From contig CACJYR010000004.1 in assembly GCA_902597675.1 (NCBI GenBank), positions 1-52,500 on the forward strand: a DNA stretch of 52,500 nucleotides. Reading direction: 5' to 3'. Below, piece by piece: positions 26,126-35,477 of this stretch. The translations under genes were made by a program, and so were the position numbers. The DNA is from an uncultured Pelagibacteraceae bacterium (lineage in GTDB: Bacteria > Pseudomonadota > Alphaproteobacteria > Pelagibacterales > Pelagibacteraceae). Position 1 is the first letter of the stretch. Each line of letters starts with the position of its first letter. Below the pieces are notes generated by a model. It was not told where the DNA came from, made no database searches, and saw only the letters and a list, made by a program, of their open reading frames with translations.

Positions 26126-27090
26126 GAGATATTTGATTGTAATATATTATGAATATGTAGCACTCCAATGGTTTTAAGTTTATTTTTTTTATTAAAAACA
26201 CATAAAGAGGTAATCTTTTTATTATTCATTAGTGACAAAGCTTTAACTGCCAGCTCATTCCTATCAATACCAATTGGATTTTTTGTCATAATTTCTTTTG
26301 CCAAGACGTTATGTAGATTTTGATTTTTCTGACTATATCTTCTAAGCTCCCCATCGGTAATAATACCTTTTGTGTTATTTTTTTTATCTCTAACAAGCAA
26401 AAATCCTAATTTTTTTGAGCTTAAAATTTTTAATGCATCTTTCATTTTAAAATTTTCATTTACGAAAGGAATTGCTGTATCTTTTAGCATAAGATCTTCG
26501 ACAGTTTTTAATTGTGAGCCTAAACTTCCTGCAGGGTGAATTTTTTTAAAGTCTTTTTTATTAAACTTTCTTTGTTTCATAGTTGCTATCGCTAAAGCAT
26601 CACCTAATGCTAATTGTGAAGTTGTACTAGATGTTGGTATTATACCTCCAGCTTCGATTGCTTTAGGTATATAAACTTTTATGTCAGCAGACTTATAAAG
26701 TACTGAATTTTTTTGTGAAACTATACCAATAAGTAAAATCTTATTTCTGTTTGCGAATTGAATAATATTTTTCAATTCATTAGTTTCCCCCGAATTACTA
26801 ATTATAATCAAAATATCTTTTTTTGAAATACTTCCCAAATCTCCATGAGAAGAGTCACTCGCAGAAAGGAAAAATGCTGGAGTACCAACAGATGATAATG
26901 TAGACGCAATCTTATTTGCAATCAATCCACTTTTTCCAACACCACACAAAATGATTTTAGATTGACATTTTATAATTTGCTGGACCGCCAGGTTAAATGA
27001 CTCATTGATACTTTTTTTTAATTTTATTAATGCTTTAATTTCAAGATCAATTACTTCTTTAGCAACTTTAATAAATTTTTTTTTTTTCAT
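26122..27090 (-). CDS. kdsD: D-arabinose 5-phosphate isomerase (KdsD/KpsF)
   Basis: This 322-residue protein has an N-terminal SIS domain (CGVGKSGLIANKIASTLSSVG, SDSSHGDLGSI, ISNSGETNELKNII, HPAGSLG) and two C-terminal CBS domains (about 205-320; KKLGFLLVRD, GIITDGELRR). It converts ribulose-5-P to arabinose-5-P, the first step to KDO for LPS. kdsB is at 32102. It begins one base after the RNase D-like gene ends. Confidence 0.94.
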   Translation of the reverse strand: MKKKKFIKVAKEVIDLEIKALIKLKKSINESFNLAVQQIIKCQSKIILCGVGKSGLIANKIASTLSSVGTPAFFLSASDSSHGDLGSISKKDILIIISNSGETNELKNIIQFANRNKILLIGIVSQKNSVLYKSADIKVYIPKAIEAGGIIPTSSTTSQLALGDALAIATMKQRKFNKKDFKKIHPAGSLGSQLKTVEDLMLKDTAIPFVNENFKMKDALKILSSKKLGFLLVRDKKNNTKGIITDGELRRYSQKNQNLHNVLAKEIMTKNPIGIDRNELAVKALSLMNNKKITSLCVFNKKNKLKTIGVLHIHNILQSNIS

Positions 27091-27702
27091 TTAGTGGGAC
27101 CATATATCATCCTTAAATAAAGCCAAATCAAGTTCTACTCTAGTTCTTAAAAATTTAAGACAATCTTTATATAATTCAATTCTTTTTTCTCTTTCCAATA
27201 TCTTGTTTAACTCTGAGTGAATTCTGTGAAGGTAAATTACATCATTAGCACAATACTTCATTTGAGCAGGTGTTAAGTCACCTCCAAAATCAGAATTTTG
27301 AAATTGTTTACTGATGTCAATATTAATAAACTCTTTAATCAGCGTCTTAAGGGAATGATTATCAGCATAACTTCTAGCTAAACGACTAGCAATTTTGGTA
27401 TCAAGAATATTATTCGTTTCTGTTTTTAGATAAAATTTTATATGTGCCATATCAGCTCTACCATAATGGAAAATTTTAGTCACTTTTTGATCTCCTAATA
27501 TTTTTATTAAATTTGGTGCTTGATAATTTGATCTATCAAGTTGAACTATATGTGCATCAGAATTACCTGATGAAATTTGAATTAAACACAAAGGATCACG
27601 TCTGACATTTAGACCCATAAACTCTCCATCGACAGCTATTACATTGCCTAAATCTAAATCATCTGGTAAGTCATTTTTATGAAGTTTGATATCAATATTC
27701 AT
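27091..27702 (-). CDS. RNase D-like 3'-5' exonuclease
   Basis: This 203-residue DEDDy exonuclease shows motif I VDGEFMGL (D25, E27), motif II FHYGRADMAHIKFYL, and motif III YCANDVIYLHRI with Tyr and Asp. It is only the catalytic domain; the C-terminal HRDC domains of E. coli RNase D (about 375 residues) are absent. Short RNase D proteins beside kdsD-lptC are common in alphaproteobacteria. A role in tRNA or small-RNA 3' trimming is inferred. It is divergent from the next gene across 17 bp. Confidence 0.88.
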   Translation of the reverse strand: MNIDIKLHKNDLPDDLDLGNVIAVDGEFMGLNVRRDPLCLIQISSGNSDAHIVQLDRSNYQAPNLIKILGDQKVTKIFHYGRADMAHIKFYLKTETNNILDTKIASRLARSYADNHSLKTLIKEFINIDISKQFQNSDFGGDLTPAQMKYCANDVIYLHRIHSELNKILEREKRIELYKDCLKFLRTRVELDLALFKDDIWSH

Positions 27703-27719
27703 TTTTATGTCTTATATAT

Positions 27720-28673
27720 ATGAAAGGAAAAAATTGTCTAATTTTTGGTGGAAGTGGTCAAATTGGTCGTCATCTTATAAGAAAGTTAACAAAAAATGAT
27801 TATAAGGTTACTATTGTTACAAGAAACATACATCGGAAAGGTCATATAATAAAAACCCAAGGAAATGCAGGTTATATTGATATTGTGGAGGCAAATATTT
27901 TTGATGAAGCTAAAATCAAAAGTCTATTTGAAAAGTCAGATATTTGTATAAATTTGATTGGAATTTTGTATGAAACAAAAAGAAGCTCTTTTAAAAATAT
28001 TCACACTTTATTCCCATCTCTATTAGCAAAACTCAGTAAGCAAAATAAATTGAAACATTTTATTCACTTATCAGCATTAGGTGTTAGCGAGGCAACAGAG
28101 TCTGAATATGCTAGAAGTAAGCTAGAAGGTGAAAAAGAAATTTTGAAAAACTTTTCATTATCGACAATTTTAAGACCATCGGTTGTTTATTCTGTTGATG
28201 ATAATTTTACCACTAACTTTATGACTCTATTGAATAGGCTTCCAGTATTTCCACTTTATTATAATGGACAAACCAAATTCATGCCTATTCATTCTTCTGA
28301 TTTAGTCGATATAATTTTTAATATCATCTCTAAAAATATCTACTCACAGATAATTGAGTGTGTGGGAACCGAAACACTAACATTAAAAGAAATTATCGAA
28401 AAATTACTTAATCTAATAGATAAACGGAGAATTTTATTACCCGTTCCTTTGTTTTTTGGAAAACTATCGGCCAAATTTTTTCAATTATTTCCCAAACCAC
28501 TACTTACAGAAGATCAGCTCAAACTTTTAAAATATAACAATATTTTATCAGGTAAATATAAAACAAATTCAGATATTGGCTTTCCAGCTAAATGTTTATT
28601 TGAAAAAGAAGTGGAAAAGTATTGTTATATGTGGAGGCAGGGTGGACAATTCTCAAAAAAAAATATTTCTTAG
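27720..28673 (+). CDS. NAD(P)-binding protein, complex I NDUFA9-like
   Basis: This 317-residue extended-SDR protein starts with the Rossmann motif FGGSGQIGRHLIRKL. HFIHLSALGV and SEYARSKLEGEKEIL provide the SDR Ser and YxxxK. TILRPSVVYSVDDNF and a C-terminal hydrophobic/basic part follow. The pattern matches the NDUFA9-type proteins linked to respiratory complex I in alphaproteobacteria. Exact substrate is unknown. It is transcribed divergently from the RNase D gene and convergently to gcrA. Confidence 0.82.
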   Translation: MKGKNCLIFGGSGQIGRHLIRKLTKNDYKVTIVTRNIHRKGHIIKTQGNAGYIDIVEANIFDEAKIKSLFEKSDICINLIGILYETKRSSFKNIHTLFPSLLAKLSKQNKLKHFIHLSALGVSEATESEYARSKLEGEKEILKNFSLSTILRPSVVYSVDDNFTTNFMTLLNRLPVFPLYYNGQTKFMPIHSSDLVDIIFNIISKNIYSQIIECVGTETLTLKEIIEKLLNLIDKRRILLPVPLFFGKLSAKFFQLFPKPLLTEDQLKLLKYNNILSGKYKTNSDIGFPAKCLFEKEVEKYCYMWRQGGQFSKKNIS

Positions 28674-28692
28674 AAAAACTTTATTGAGCTTT

Positions 28693-29187
28693 TTAAGCTG
28701 ATTTGATTTTTTTTTCTATAAATTCTGGCACCTCATCCTTGTCAGTGACATCATCTTTCTTACCTTTAGGTTGGTAAGCATAAAGTAAATGAAGTTTGCA
28801 ATAAGAAAAATCTTTTAATGAGGTCCTTCCACAAAAATAAAAATCTTTTTCATTTGGATGACCAATCGGCCACTTACAAGAGTTTTCATCCAATTCCTCT
28901 AGTGTTTTAGGATTTTCAGGCTCAAAATCTTTTTCAATTATTAAGGATTTAAATTTACTTCTTCGTCCCCTTTTTAATTTTAAATTTTTATTATCAATTG
29001 AACTCTCAAAGTTTTCATTAGAGGTTGCAGACCTAGTTTTTATTTTTGCTGAAAGATTTAGCCGGTGAGCCTTACCTATAACTGCATTTCGACTAATACC
29101 ACCTATTATCTCAGCAATTTGACTAGCAGTATTGCCTTTACCCCACAATTCTTTGAGTTTAGCTACTTTTTCATCTGTCCAACTCAT
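28693..29187 (-). CDS. gcrA: Cell-cycle regulator GcrA
   Basis: This 164-residue protein begins with the GcrA DNA-binding signature MSWTDEKVAKLKELWGKG, then ASQIAEIIGGISRNAVIGKA and HRLNL. The C terminus has CKWPIGHPNEKDFYFCG, with the Cys-containing sigma-interacting domain. GcrA is specific to alphaproteobacteria and works with CcrM methylation at GANTC sites to activate cell-cycle genes. It faces argD across a 182-bp divergent region. Confidence 0.95.
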   Translation of the reverse strand: MSWTDEKVAKLKELWGKGNTASQIAEIIGGISRNAVIGKAHRLNLSAKIKTRSATSNENFESSIDNKNLKLKRGRRSKFKSLIIEKDFEPENPKTLEELDENSCKWPIGHPNEKDFYFCGRTSLKDFSYCKLHLLYAYQPKGKKDDVTDKDEVPEFIEKKIKSA

Positions 29188-29369
29188 AATAAATCTATAT
29201 TTAGTGTTTAAATATAACTTTCACACAATATACTGATATAAATTTTATTTAAACAAGTAATTAATCTAAGTTATCAACAAAAATTATTTAGTAAGTAAAA
29301 TAGAAACATTCAATCCTGACTTGTATTTAATATTATTGTTTATACAAAGTTTTAAAATAATAAAAATTT

Positions 29370-30533
29370 ATGAGCTATTTGGCAAAAAATTATAATAGAA
29401 AAAAAATTTCATTTGTTAGAGGCAAAGGATCTTATCTCTACACTGCGTCTGGAGCTAAATATTTAGATTTTGTACAAGGCATAGCGGTTAATTGTTTAGG
29501 TCATGCTAATCCAAAATTAATTGAAACTATAAATCAACAATCAAAAAAGCTTTGGCATGTATCCAATGCTTTTCAAATTCCTGAGGGAGAGAAATTAGCA
29601 AAAAAATTATGTCAAAAAACTTTTGCAGATTACGTAATTTTTCAAAATAGCGGTGCAGAAGCCACTGAGGCTGCAATTAAAGTTGCGAGACGATATTTTT
29701 ATTCAATAGGTAAACCAAATAAGACAAGAATTTTGTGTGTAAAAAACTCGTTTCATGGAAGAACTTTAGCTACAATTTTTGCAAGTGGATCTAAGAAAAT
29801 GACTGAAGGATTTGGACATGTAGGTGGATTTGATCATTTTGTTTTTGGAGATCACAAATCTTTAAAAAAAAAGATAACCAAAAATACAGCTGCAATTATG
29901 ATAGAACCTATAATGGGTGAGGGTGGTATTAAAGTCGTACCAGATTGGTGTTTAAAAGAATTGAGAAAATTATGTAATAAGAAGAAAATATTACTTATTT
30001 TAGATGAAGTACAATGCGGTATTTCAAGATCAGGTAGTTTTTTTGCATTTGAAAAATCAAAATGTATTCCAGATATAGTGCCAATTGCAAAAGGTATTGG
30101 GGGTGGGTTTCCAATTGGAGCAGTTTTAATGAATAGAAAAGTTGCTGCAGGGATGACCCCAGGAACCCATGGTTCTACTTTTGGGGGAAATCCATTGGCA
30201 ATGGCAGTTGGAAATGCTGTAATGGATATAGTTTCAAGCAAAAAGTTTTTAGAAAATATTAAAAGATTATCTAGATATTTTTTTTCAAATCTTAATATTA
30301 TTCAGCAAAAATATCCCAAAGTTATTAAAGATATCAGAGGGAGAGGTTACTTAATTGGAATTCAGCTTTACAAAGATCAATCAAAATTTATTCAAAAACT
30401 CATGGATAAAAAGTTATTAACCATTAGAGCTGCAGAAAATGTTATTCGTGTTTTACCTCCGTTAAATGTTAAAAAAAATGAGTTAGATCAAGCTCTCAAG
30501 ATTATCAATAAAGTGTGCGCGGAACTAAAATAA
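29370..30533 (+). CDS. argD: Acetylornithine aminotransferase
   Basis: This 387-residue class III PLP aminotransferase has QNSGAEATEAAIKVARRYF, NSFHGRTLATIFASG, LDEVQCGISRSGSFF and the PLP lysine in PIAKGIGGGFPIGA (K241). GSTFGGNPLAMAV and the C-terminal IRVLPPL also fit. It converts acetylglutamate semialdehyde to acetylornithine and can serve lysine synthesis in some bacteria. argF follows 1 bp after the stop. Confidence 0.95.
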   Translation: MSYLAKNYNRKKISFVRGKGSYLYTASGAKYLDFVQGIAVNCLGHANPKLIETINQQSKKLWHVSNAFQIPEGEKLAKKLCQKTFADYVIFQNSGAEATEAAIKVARRYFYSIGKPNKTRILCVKNSFHGRTLATIFASGSKKMTEGFGHVGGFDHFVFGDHKSLKKKITKNTAAIMIEPIMGEGGIKVVPDWCLKELRKLCNKKKILLILDEVQCGISRSGSFFAFEKSKCIPDIVPIAKGIGGGFPIGAVLMNRKVAAGMTPGTHGSTFGGNPLAMAVGNAVMDIVSSKKFLENIKRLSRYFFSNLNIIQQKYPKVIKDIRGRGYLIGIQLYKDQSKFIQKLMDKKLLTIRAAENVIRVLPPLNVKKNELDQALKIINKVCAELK

Positions 30534-30534
30534 A

Positions 30535-31461
30535 ATGAAACACTTTATTAATCTAAAAGATATTCCAGAGAAAGATCTTAGAAGAATTTTGATTGATGCA
30601 AAAAAAAGAAAAAAAGCAAGAAAGAAACTAAACACTCTTGATCCCGATAAAGGAACACCTTTAAAAGGAAAATTATTGATACAAATGTTTGAAAAATCGA
30701 GTTTAAGAACTCGCTTGTCCTTTTTCTTAGCTATCTCCCAACTTTCTGGTCGAACTTTAACACTTAGACCAGATGAACTGCATTTATCTAAAGGAGGTGA
30801 AAGTATTGAAGATACCGCAAAAATATTGTCAAGTTTTGGTGATGCTTTTATGTTAAGAACCGATAATGATGAAAAGTTGGAGGAATTTAAAAAGCATTTA
30901 ACAATTCCAATTATAAATGGATTAAGCCCGTCCTCTCACCCAACACAAATCTTGTCAGATGTATTCACAGTTGAGGAAATTAAAAAAAAACCAATATCAA
31001 AATTAAATATCACTTGGATTGGAGACTCAAATAATGTTCTTAATTCTTTAATTGCTGCTTCAATAAAATTTTCTTTTAGTTTAAAAGTTGGTTGTCCAAA
31101 AAAATATCAACCTAATAAGAATATACTAAATTATATCAAAAAAAATAAAAATAAAATTACAATTTATAATGATCCAAAAAAAGCAGTTGAAGGAGCTGAT
31201 GTAATTTTTTCAGACAAAGTAATATCAATGAATGATAAAGTTAATGAAAAAAAAAAATTAAAAGATTTTAAAAATTTTAAGATTAATAAAAATCTTTTAA
31301 AAAAATGTCCAAGAGCTATATTCTTGCATTGTCTCCCAAGAGGAAGTGAAGTTGATGAAAATGTTTTTAAAAGTAAACAATCAAAAGTTTGGCTGCAGGC
31401 TTCAAATAGAGTTCACGTGCAAAAATCGATACTACTTTATTGTCTTGGAAAATTAAGGTAA
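30535..31461 (+). CDS. argF: Ornithine carbamoyltransferase
   Basis: This 308-residue enzyme forms citrulline from ornithine and carbamoyl phosphate. The carbamoyl-phosphate loop is FEKSSLRTRLSF (FEKxSTRTR is usual, so Thr is Leu here). SSHPTQILSD, the ornithine-site region TWIGDSNNV and HCLPRGSEVDE with the catalytic Cys are present. The 3' end overlaps the convergent cytochrome gene by 9 bp. Confidence 0.94.
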   Translation: MKHFINLKDIPEKDLRRILIDAKKRKKARKKLNTLDPDKGTPLKGKLLIQMFEKSSLRTRLSFFLAISQLSGRTLTLRPDELHLSKGGESIEDTAKILSSFGDAFMLRTDNDEKLEEFKKHLTIPIINGLSPSSHPTQILSDVFTVEEIKKKPISKLNITWIGDSNNVLNSLIAASIKFSFSLKVGCPKKYQPNKNILNYIKKNKNKITIYNDPKKAVEGADVIFSDKVISMNDKVNEKKKLKDFKNFKINKNLLKKCPRAIFLHCLPRGSEVDENVFKSKQSKVWLQASNRVHVQKSILLYCLGKLR

Positions 31462-31995
31462 AGGAAGTGGATTATCAGAATTTTGATTTAAAAATAATAT
31501 AACTGAAGCTCTATCTTTCTCCTTTTTCAATCCAGCGAAAGCCATTTTGGTTCCCTTAATCCATTTTGCTGGTCTTATAAGATAACCATTTAATTCTTCA
31601 AAGGTCCAATTTTTCCCATATTCAGTTAGTGCTTTAGAATATTTATAATCGGAGACAACTCCAACTTGTCTGTTAACTACATTGTAAAGTGCAGGACCAA
31701 TATTATTTTTCCCTCCTTTGACAATCGAGTGACATGCAGCACATTTTTTAAAAACTTTTTCGCCATGAGCAAGGTCTGCCATCGCCATCAAGGCTGTAAT
31801 ATTGACTTTTTCTATAGATGTTTTAGATTTAGTTTCTGTGCTGGTTGTTACTACTTGTTCCACCTCTACGACATAACCTGGAGTTTTAGGTTTTTCTACA
31901 TAAAAAATAGCATCGGAAAGTTTTCCAATACCAATAATAATTAGAGCAACCAATAAAACAGCAGCAATTATCTTGTTAAGTTCAAATGAATCCAT
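31453..31995 (-). CDS. Membrane-anchored c-type cytochrome
   Basis: This 180-residue protein has an N-terminal signal anchor (residues 9-30), a linker of about 45 residues, and one class I cytochrome c domain. The heme motif is CAACH (C85, C88, H89) and the distal Met is in KGTKMAFAG (M151). It resembles CycM/c552-type cytochromes that carry electrons from the bc1 complex to cytochrome oxidase at the membrane. Partner assignment is inferred. Confidence 0.9.
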   Translation of the reverse strand: MDSFELNKIIAAVLLVALIIIGIGKLSDAIFYVEKPKTPGYVVEVEQVVTTSTETKSKTSIEKVNITALMAMADLAHGEKVFKKCAACHSIVKGGKNNIGPALYNVVNRQVGVVSDYKYSKALTEYGKNWTFEELNGYLIRPAKWIKGTKMAFAGLKKEKDRASVILFLNQNSDNPLPLP

Positions 31996-32101
31996 TTAAT
32001 TAAAATATTTCGAAGATATAACACTATAAATTTAAAATTGCTCATATATTTTGATGTACAATTTTGCCTCTGTTTATATTGTGCTCATATTTAAAAAAAT
32101 A

Positions 32102-32836
32102 ATGAAAACTTTGGTAATAATTCCCTCTAGATTGTCTGCCGAGAGATTACCGGGCAAACCCTTGGTAAAAATTAAAGGATTGTCAATCATTTCACATGTT
32201 TTTAAAAAAGCAGAGGAGGCAAATATTGGAGAGGTAATAGTTGCAGCAGAAGACCAAGAGATAGTTGATGATGTTAAACAAAATGGCGGACAGGCAATTT
32301 TAACAAAAAATAAGCATAAAACAGGCACAGATAGGATTTATGAGGTGTTTCAAAAAATCAATTCTACAGATATTGATTTAGTAATGAACCTTCAAGGTGA
32401 TGAGCCTTTAATGAATATAGATGATATTAGAAACTTGAATAAAAAGATGATTGAAAGTTCCTCGAAATTAGGAACTTTAGCTTCCAAAATTGAGGACAAA
32501 GCTATATTAAAAAATCCAAATGTAGTTAAGGTTTTGACAAAAGAAAATTTAGATCAAACAAATTTTCCGGAGGCATTAAATTTTATGAGAAATATTACTG
32601 AAGAAAAAGAAAACATTTATCATCATCTAGGTATATATTCATATAACAAAGATGCTCTTGAGAAATTTGTTTCTTTAAATCAATCGACCAGTGAGATCAA
32701 AAATAAACTTGAGCAACTTAGGGCTCTAGATAATAATATGAAAATTAATGTTGCTTTTGCGAAGTTTGCCCCTATAGGTGTAGATACAAAAGAGGATTTA
32801 GAAGCTGTTAAAAAGATCATGGAAAACAAGTCTTAA
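32102..32836 (+). CDS. kdsB: CMP-KDO synthetase
   Basis: This 244-residue cytidylyltransferase starts MKTLVIIPSRLSAERLPGKP, the nucleotide-binding loop of KdsB. MNLQGDEPLM, HHLGIYSYNKDAL and a C-terminal PIGVDTKEDLE follow. It activates KDO for lipid A attachment. An in-frame ATG at 32051 would add 17 unconserved hydrophobic residues, so the start at 32102, right before the conserved core, is chosen. The TAA shares a base with the pheA ATG. Confidence 0.94.
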   Translation: MKTLVIIPSRLSAERLPGKPLVKIKGLSIISHVFKKAEEANIGEVIVAAEDQEIVDDVKQNGGQAILTKNKHKTGTDRIYEVFQKINSTDIDLVMNLQGDEPLMNIDDIRNLNKKMIESSSKLGTLASKIEDKAILKNPNVVKVLTKENLDQTNFPEALNFMRNITEEKENIYHHLGIYSYNKDALEKFVSLNQSTSEIKNKLEQLRALDNNMKINVAFAKFAPIGVDTKEDLEAVKKIMENKS

Positions 32837-33666
32837 TGAGTAAAATTTATTTTCAAGGTACATTTGGAGCCTATTCACATTTAGCTGCATTATCAATTTT
32901 CAAAGATGCTGAAATTATTCCATGTAAAACTTTTGATGAATGTTTTTTAAAAGCCTCAAAAGATGATAATTCAAAAATTATTATTCCAGAGTCTAATAGA
33001 ATTACAGGAAATATTGGAATTGAATATTTAATCTTTAAATATAGACTTAATATCTATTCTGAATATTTTCAGAAAATAGAACATAACTTATTAGGTTTAC
33101 CGGGCACGAAAATTTCTGATATAAAAGATGTTTATTCTCATGGACAAGCACTTTCTCAATGCTCTAGATTTATAAAATCAAATAGCTTAATTGAGCATGT
33201 GAGGGCTGATACAGCTGGCTCTGCCGAAATGGTTTCAAAAACAAAGGATAAGACAAAAGCTGCAATAGCTTCATCTTTGAGTGCTAAAACATATAATTTA
33301 GAAATAATTAAAAAAAATATCGAAAATGAAAAAGGCAATCTAACAAGATTCTTAATTATGGGAAAAAATATATCTCAACCAGAATTTGGAAATAAAAAAT
33401 ATATTACATCTTTTTTATTCAAGCTTAAAAGTAAACCTGCAGCTTTATACCAATCTTTAGGTGGTTTCGCTATTAATGGTGTTAATTTAACAAAACTGCA
33501 AAGTTATCCAGAAAAAAATACATTCGACTCTTTCTTTTTTTTATGTGATCTTGATGGTCATATTGAGGATATAAAAGTTCAAAAATCCTTAGAGGAATTA
33601 GGATTGCATTGCCAAGATTTTCACGTCTTAGGTGTTTTTGAGGCAGACAAAATAAGAGGAAAATAA
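32836..33666 (+). CDS. pheA: Prephenate dehydratase
   Basis: This 276-residue monofunctional enzyme makes phenylpyruvate. QGTFGAYSHLAAL opens the protein; VYSHGQALSQCSRFI, ADTAGSAEMV and NLTRFLIMG (catalytic Thr-Arg-Phe) follow. The C-terminal ACT domain (about residues 195-276, GFAINGVNLTKLQSYP) binds phenylalanine for feedback. No chorismate mutase domain is present. kdsB-pheA pairing is common in alphaproteobacteria. Confidence 0.95.
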   Translation: MSKIYFQGTFGAYSHLAALSIFKDAEIIPCKTFDECFLKASKDDNSKIIIPESNRITGNIGIEYLIFKYRLNIYSEYFQKIEHNLLGLPGTKISDIKDVYSHGQALSQCSRFIKSNSLIEHVRADTAGSAEMVSKTKDKTKAAIASSLSAKTYNLEIIKKNIENEKGNLTRFLIMGKNISQPEFGNKKYITSFLFKLKSKPAALYQSLGGFAINGVNLTKLQSYPEKNTFDSFFFLCDLDGHIEDIKVQKSLEELGLHCQDFHVLGVFEADKIRGK

Positions 33667-33679
33667 AAATAATCTTTTC

Positions 33680-33709
33680 TTGTAGACTAGAAATTATACC
33701 TGCTATAAT
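33680..33709 (+). promoter_or_regulatory. Promoter of the SRP RNA gene
   Basis: TTGTAG (33680-33685) and TATAAT (33704-33709) are separated by 18 bp. TGC just before the -10 gives an extended -10. Transcription would start near 33716 at the first G of the SRP RNA. It is the best-matching sigma-70-type promoter I found here. Confidence 0.75.
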
Positions 33710-33715
33710 AGTTTT

Positions 33716-33797
33716 GGGGGCTAGGGCGTTTGCTTCATGAAACCGGTCAGGGAAGAAATTCAGCAGCCGAACTAAAAGTGGAACGGGTCTAGTCTCC
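33716..33797 (+). ncRNA. ffs: Bacterial small SRP RNA (4.5S)
   Basis: The terminal helix pairs GGGGGCTAG with CTAGTCTCC. The apical part has the conserved SRP54-binding core, GGTCAG and AGCAGCC, on either side of a short stem capped by a GAAA tetraloop. With Ffh it forms the signal recognition particle. Its location just upstream of dnaX-ybaB-recR is conserved in alphaproteobacteria. The ends are set from the helix and promoter; the 3' end is approximate. Confidence 0.92.
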
Positions 33798-33807
33798 TCA
33801 TTAAATT

Positions 33808-35477
33808 ATGAATAAAAATTCTAAAGTATTAGCGCTTAAGTATAGGCCACAAAATTTTGATGATTTAATTGGTCAAGAAGTTGTTACACAAACTATTGTA
33901 AACTCAATTAAGGCAAACAAAATACCTAATGCGTATTTGTTTACCGGAATAAGGGGAGTTGGAAAAACCACAATAGCAAGAATTATTGCTAAAGCTCTTA
34001 ATTGCACAAATGGTGTAGAAAACAAATGTAAAATTAAGTGTGATAATTGTGATGAGATCACCAATTCAAGTCACATAGATGTACTTGAAATGGATGCAGC
34101 TAGTAAAACAGGAGTAGATGATGTTAGAGATTTAATTGAATTTTCAAGATATGGACCATCTTCAGCTAAATATAAAATTTTCATTATTGATGAGGTACAT
34201 ATGTTAAGCAAACAGGCATTTAACGCTTTGTTAAAAACTTTAGAAGAACCTCCACAATATGAGAATGGAGGAGGGTTAAAATTTATTTTTGCTACTACAG
34301 AAATTAAAAAAATTCCTATTACTGTGGTTTCCAGATGTCAGAGATTTGACTTATCAAGAGTTAAATCGAGTGAATTGTTTGAATTTATAAAAAAAATAAA
34401 AGATAAAGAGAAGGGAAAAATATCAGATGATGCTTTAAAACTAATTGTAAAAATTTCAGAGGGTTCTGTTAGAGACGCATTATCTTTACTCGATAGAGCT
34501 TTATTAAGTTTGGATAAAGATGAAGAACTAGATTTAAATTCCGCTCAAAAAATTTTTTGGATATTTTGATAAATCACAATTAATTGATTTATTTGAATTA
34601 ATCTTAAAGGGAGAAGAAGAAAAAAGCCATAGAAATTTACAGAAAAATTTATGAGCAAGGGGTTGAACCGAAAGTATTTATAAATGACTTTTTAGAGCTG
34701 GTGTATTACTTTAAAAATATTAATTCATTAAATATGGAGAGTACGAATTTTACTTTGAATGATGAGGAATTTTCAAAAATAAAGAAAATTGCTAAAGAAG
34801 TTAGTGATGAAACATTAATATTATTTTGGCAGTTTACTTTAAAAACTCTTGGAGAGTTAGAAATTGTTAATAATCAAAGTCTATCAATTGAAATGTTTCT
34901 TATTAGATTAATGTATTTAAAGTCCTCAACAATTAAAGAGCACTCGCCCTTGAGTGTGGATAAAATCGATCAATCAAAAAAGAAAGCTGATGAAGAAATC
35001 ATAGTGAGCGAAAAAAAAAATGAAACAATTGGTCAGGTTAAAAATATTTCACAAGAGAAAGAAGTAAAAATTGAAAATAATAAAGGAGTTAAAGCAGAGG
35101 AAAAGCTAGATATAAATTCATTCGACCAACTTTTAAAAATTTGTAATGAAAAAAAAGAGATTAAACTTAAGTATGAACTAGAAAAAAATGTAAATTTAGT
35201 TTATTTTGAAAACAATCGTATTGAAATATCATTTAATGATAATCTAGATAAAAATTTTATTAAAGATTTATCTTTAAAACTCTTTGAATGGACTGGAGAC
35301 AGATGGATTATCACATTAAGTAAATTAAAAGGTGAGTTATCAATAAAAGAAAAGCAACAAAATAAAAAAATTAAAAATATCAATTCTGCCAAACAATCTA
35401 AATTATATAAAAATTTAATAGAAAAATTTCCTGATGCAGATTTAATCGATGTCAACCCAAAAGAAGAAAATGATTAG
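33808..35477 (+). pseudogene. dnaX: DNA polymerase III subunit gamma/tau with two +1 frameshifts
   Basis: 33808-34569 encodes residues 1-253: Walker A GIRGVGKTT (47-55), the four-Cys zinc module, IIDEVHML, sensor SRCQRF. The protein continues in two other frames. Removing one T from T6 (34553-34558) gives GYFDKSQLIDLFELILKGEE. Removing one A from A6 (34620-34625) gives KAIEIYRKIYEQGVEPKVF, joining the open frame listed from 34701 to 35477. The repaired protein would be about 555 residues, normal for tau. The truncated 253-residue product would lack domain III, so it is not a functional gamma. DnaX is essential; sequencing error or slippage is likely. Confidence 0.88.

Noticed and set aside
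29188-29369. Specific promoters or GANTC sites between gcrA and argD
   Set aside because: The 182-bp divergent region must hold promoters, but no hexamer pair stood out and I saw no GANTC site in it.
29852-30241. 129-codon minus-strand frame inside argD
   Set aside because: Fully within a clear plus-strand enzyme; no own motif; a mirror frame of conserved Gly/Pro codons.
32051-32101. Upstream ATG for kdsB
   Set aside because: The extra 17 residues are hydrophobic and unlike the family; the core starts at MKTLVIIPSR.
34553-34570. Programmed frameshift producing DnaX gamma
   Set aside because: The break is before domain III, needs +1 rather than the known -1 shift, and a second break follows 70 bases later; error or slippage fits better.
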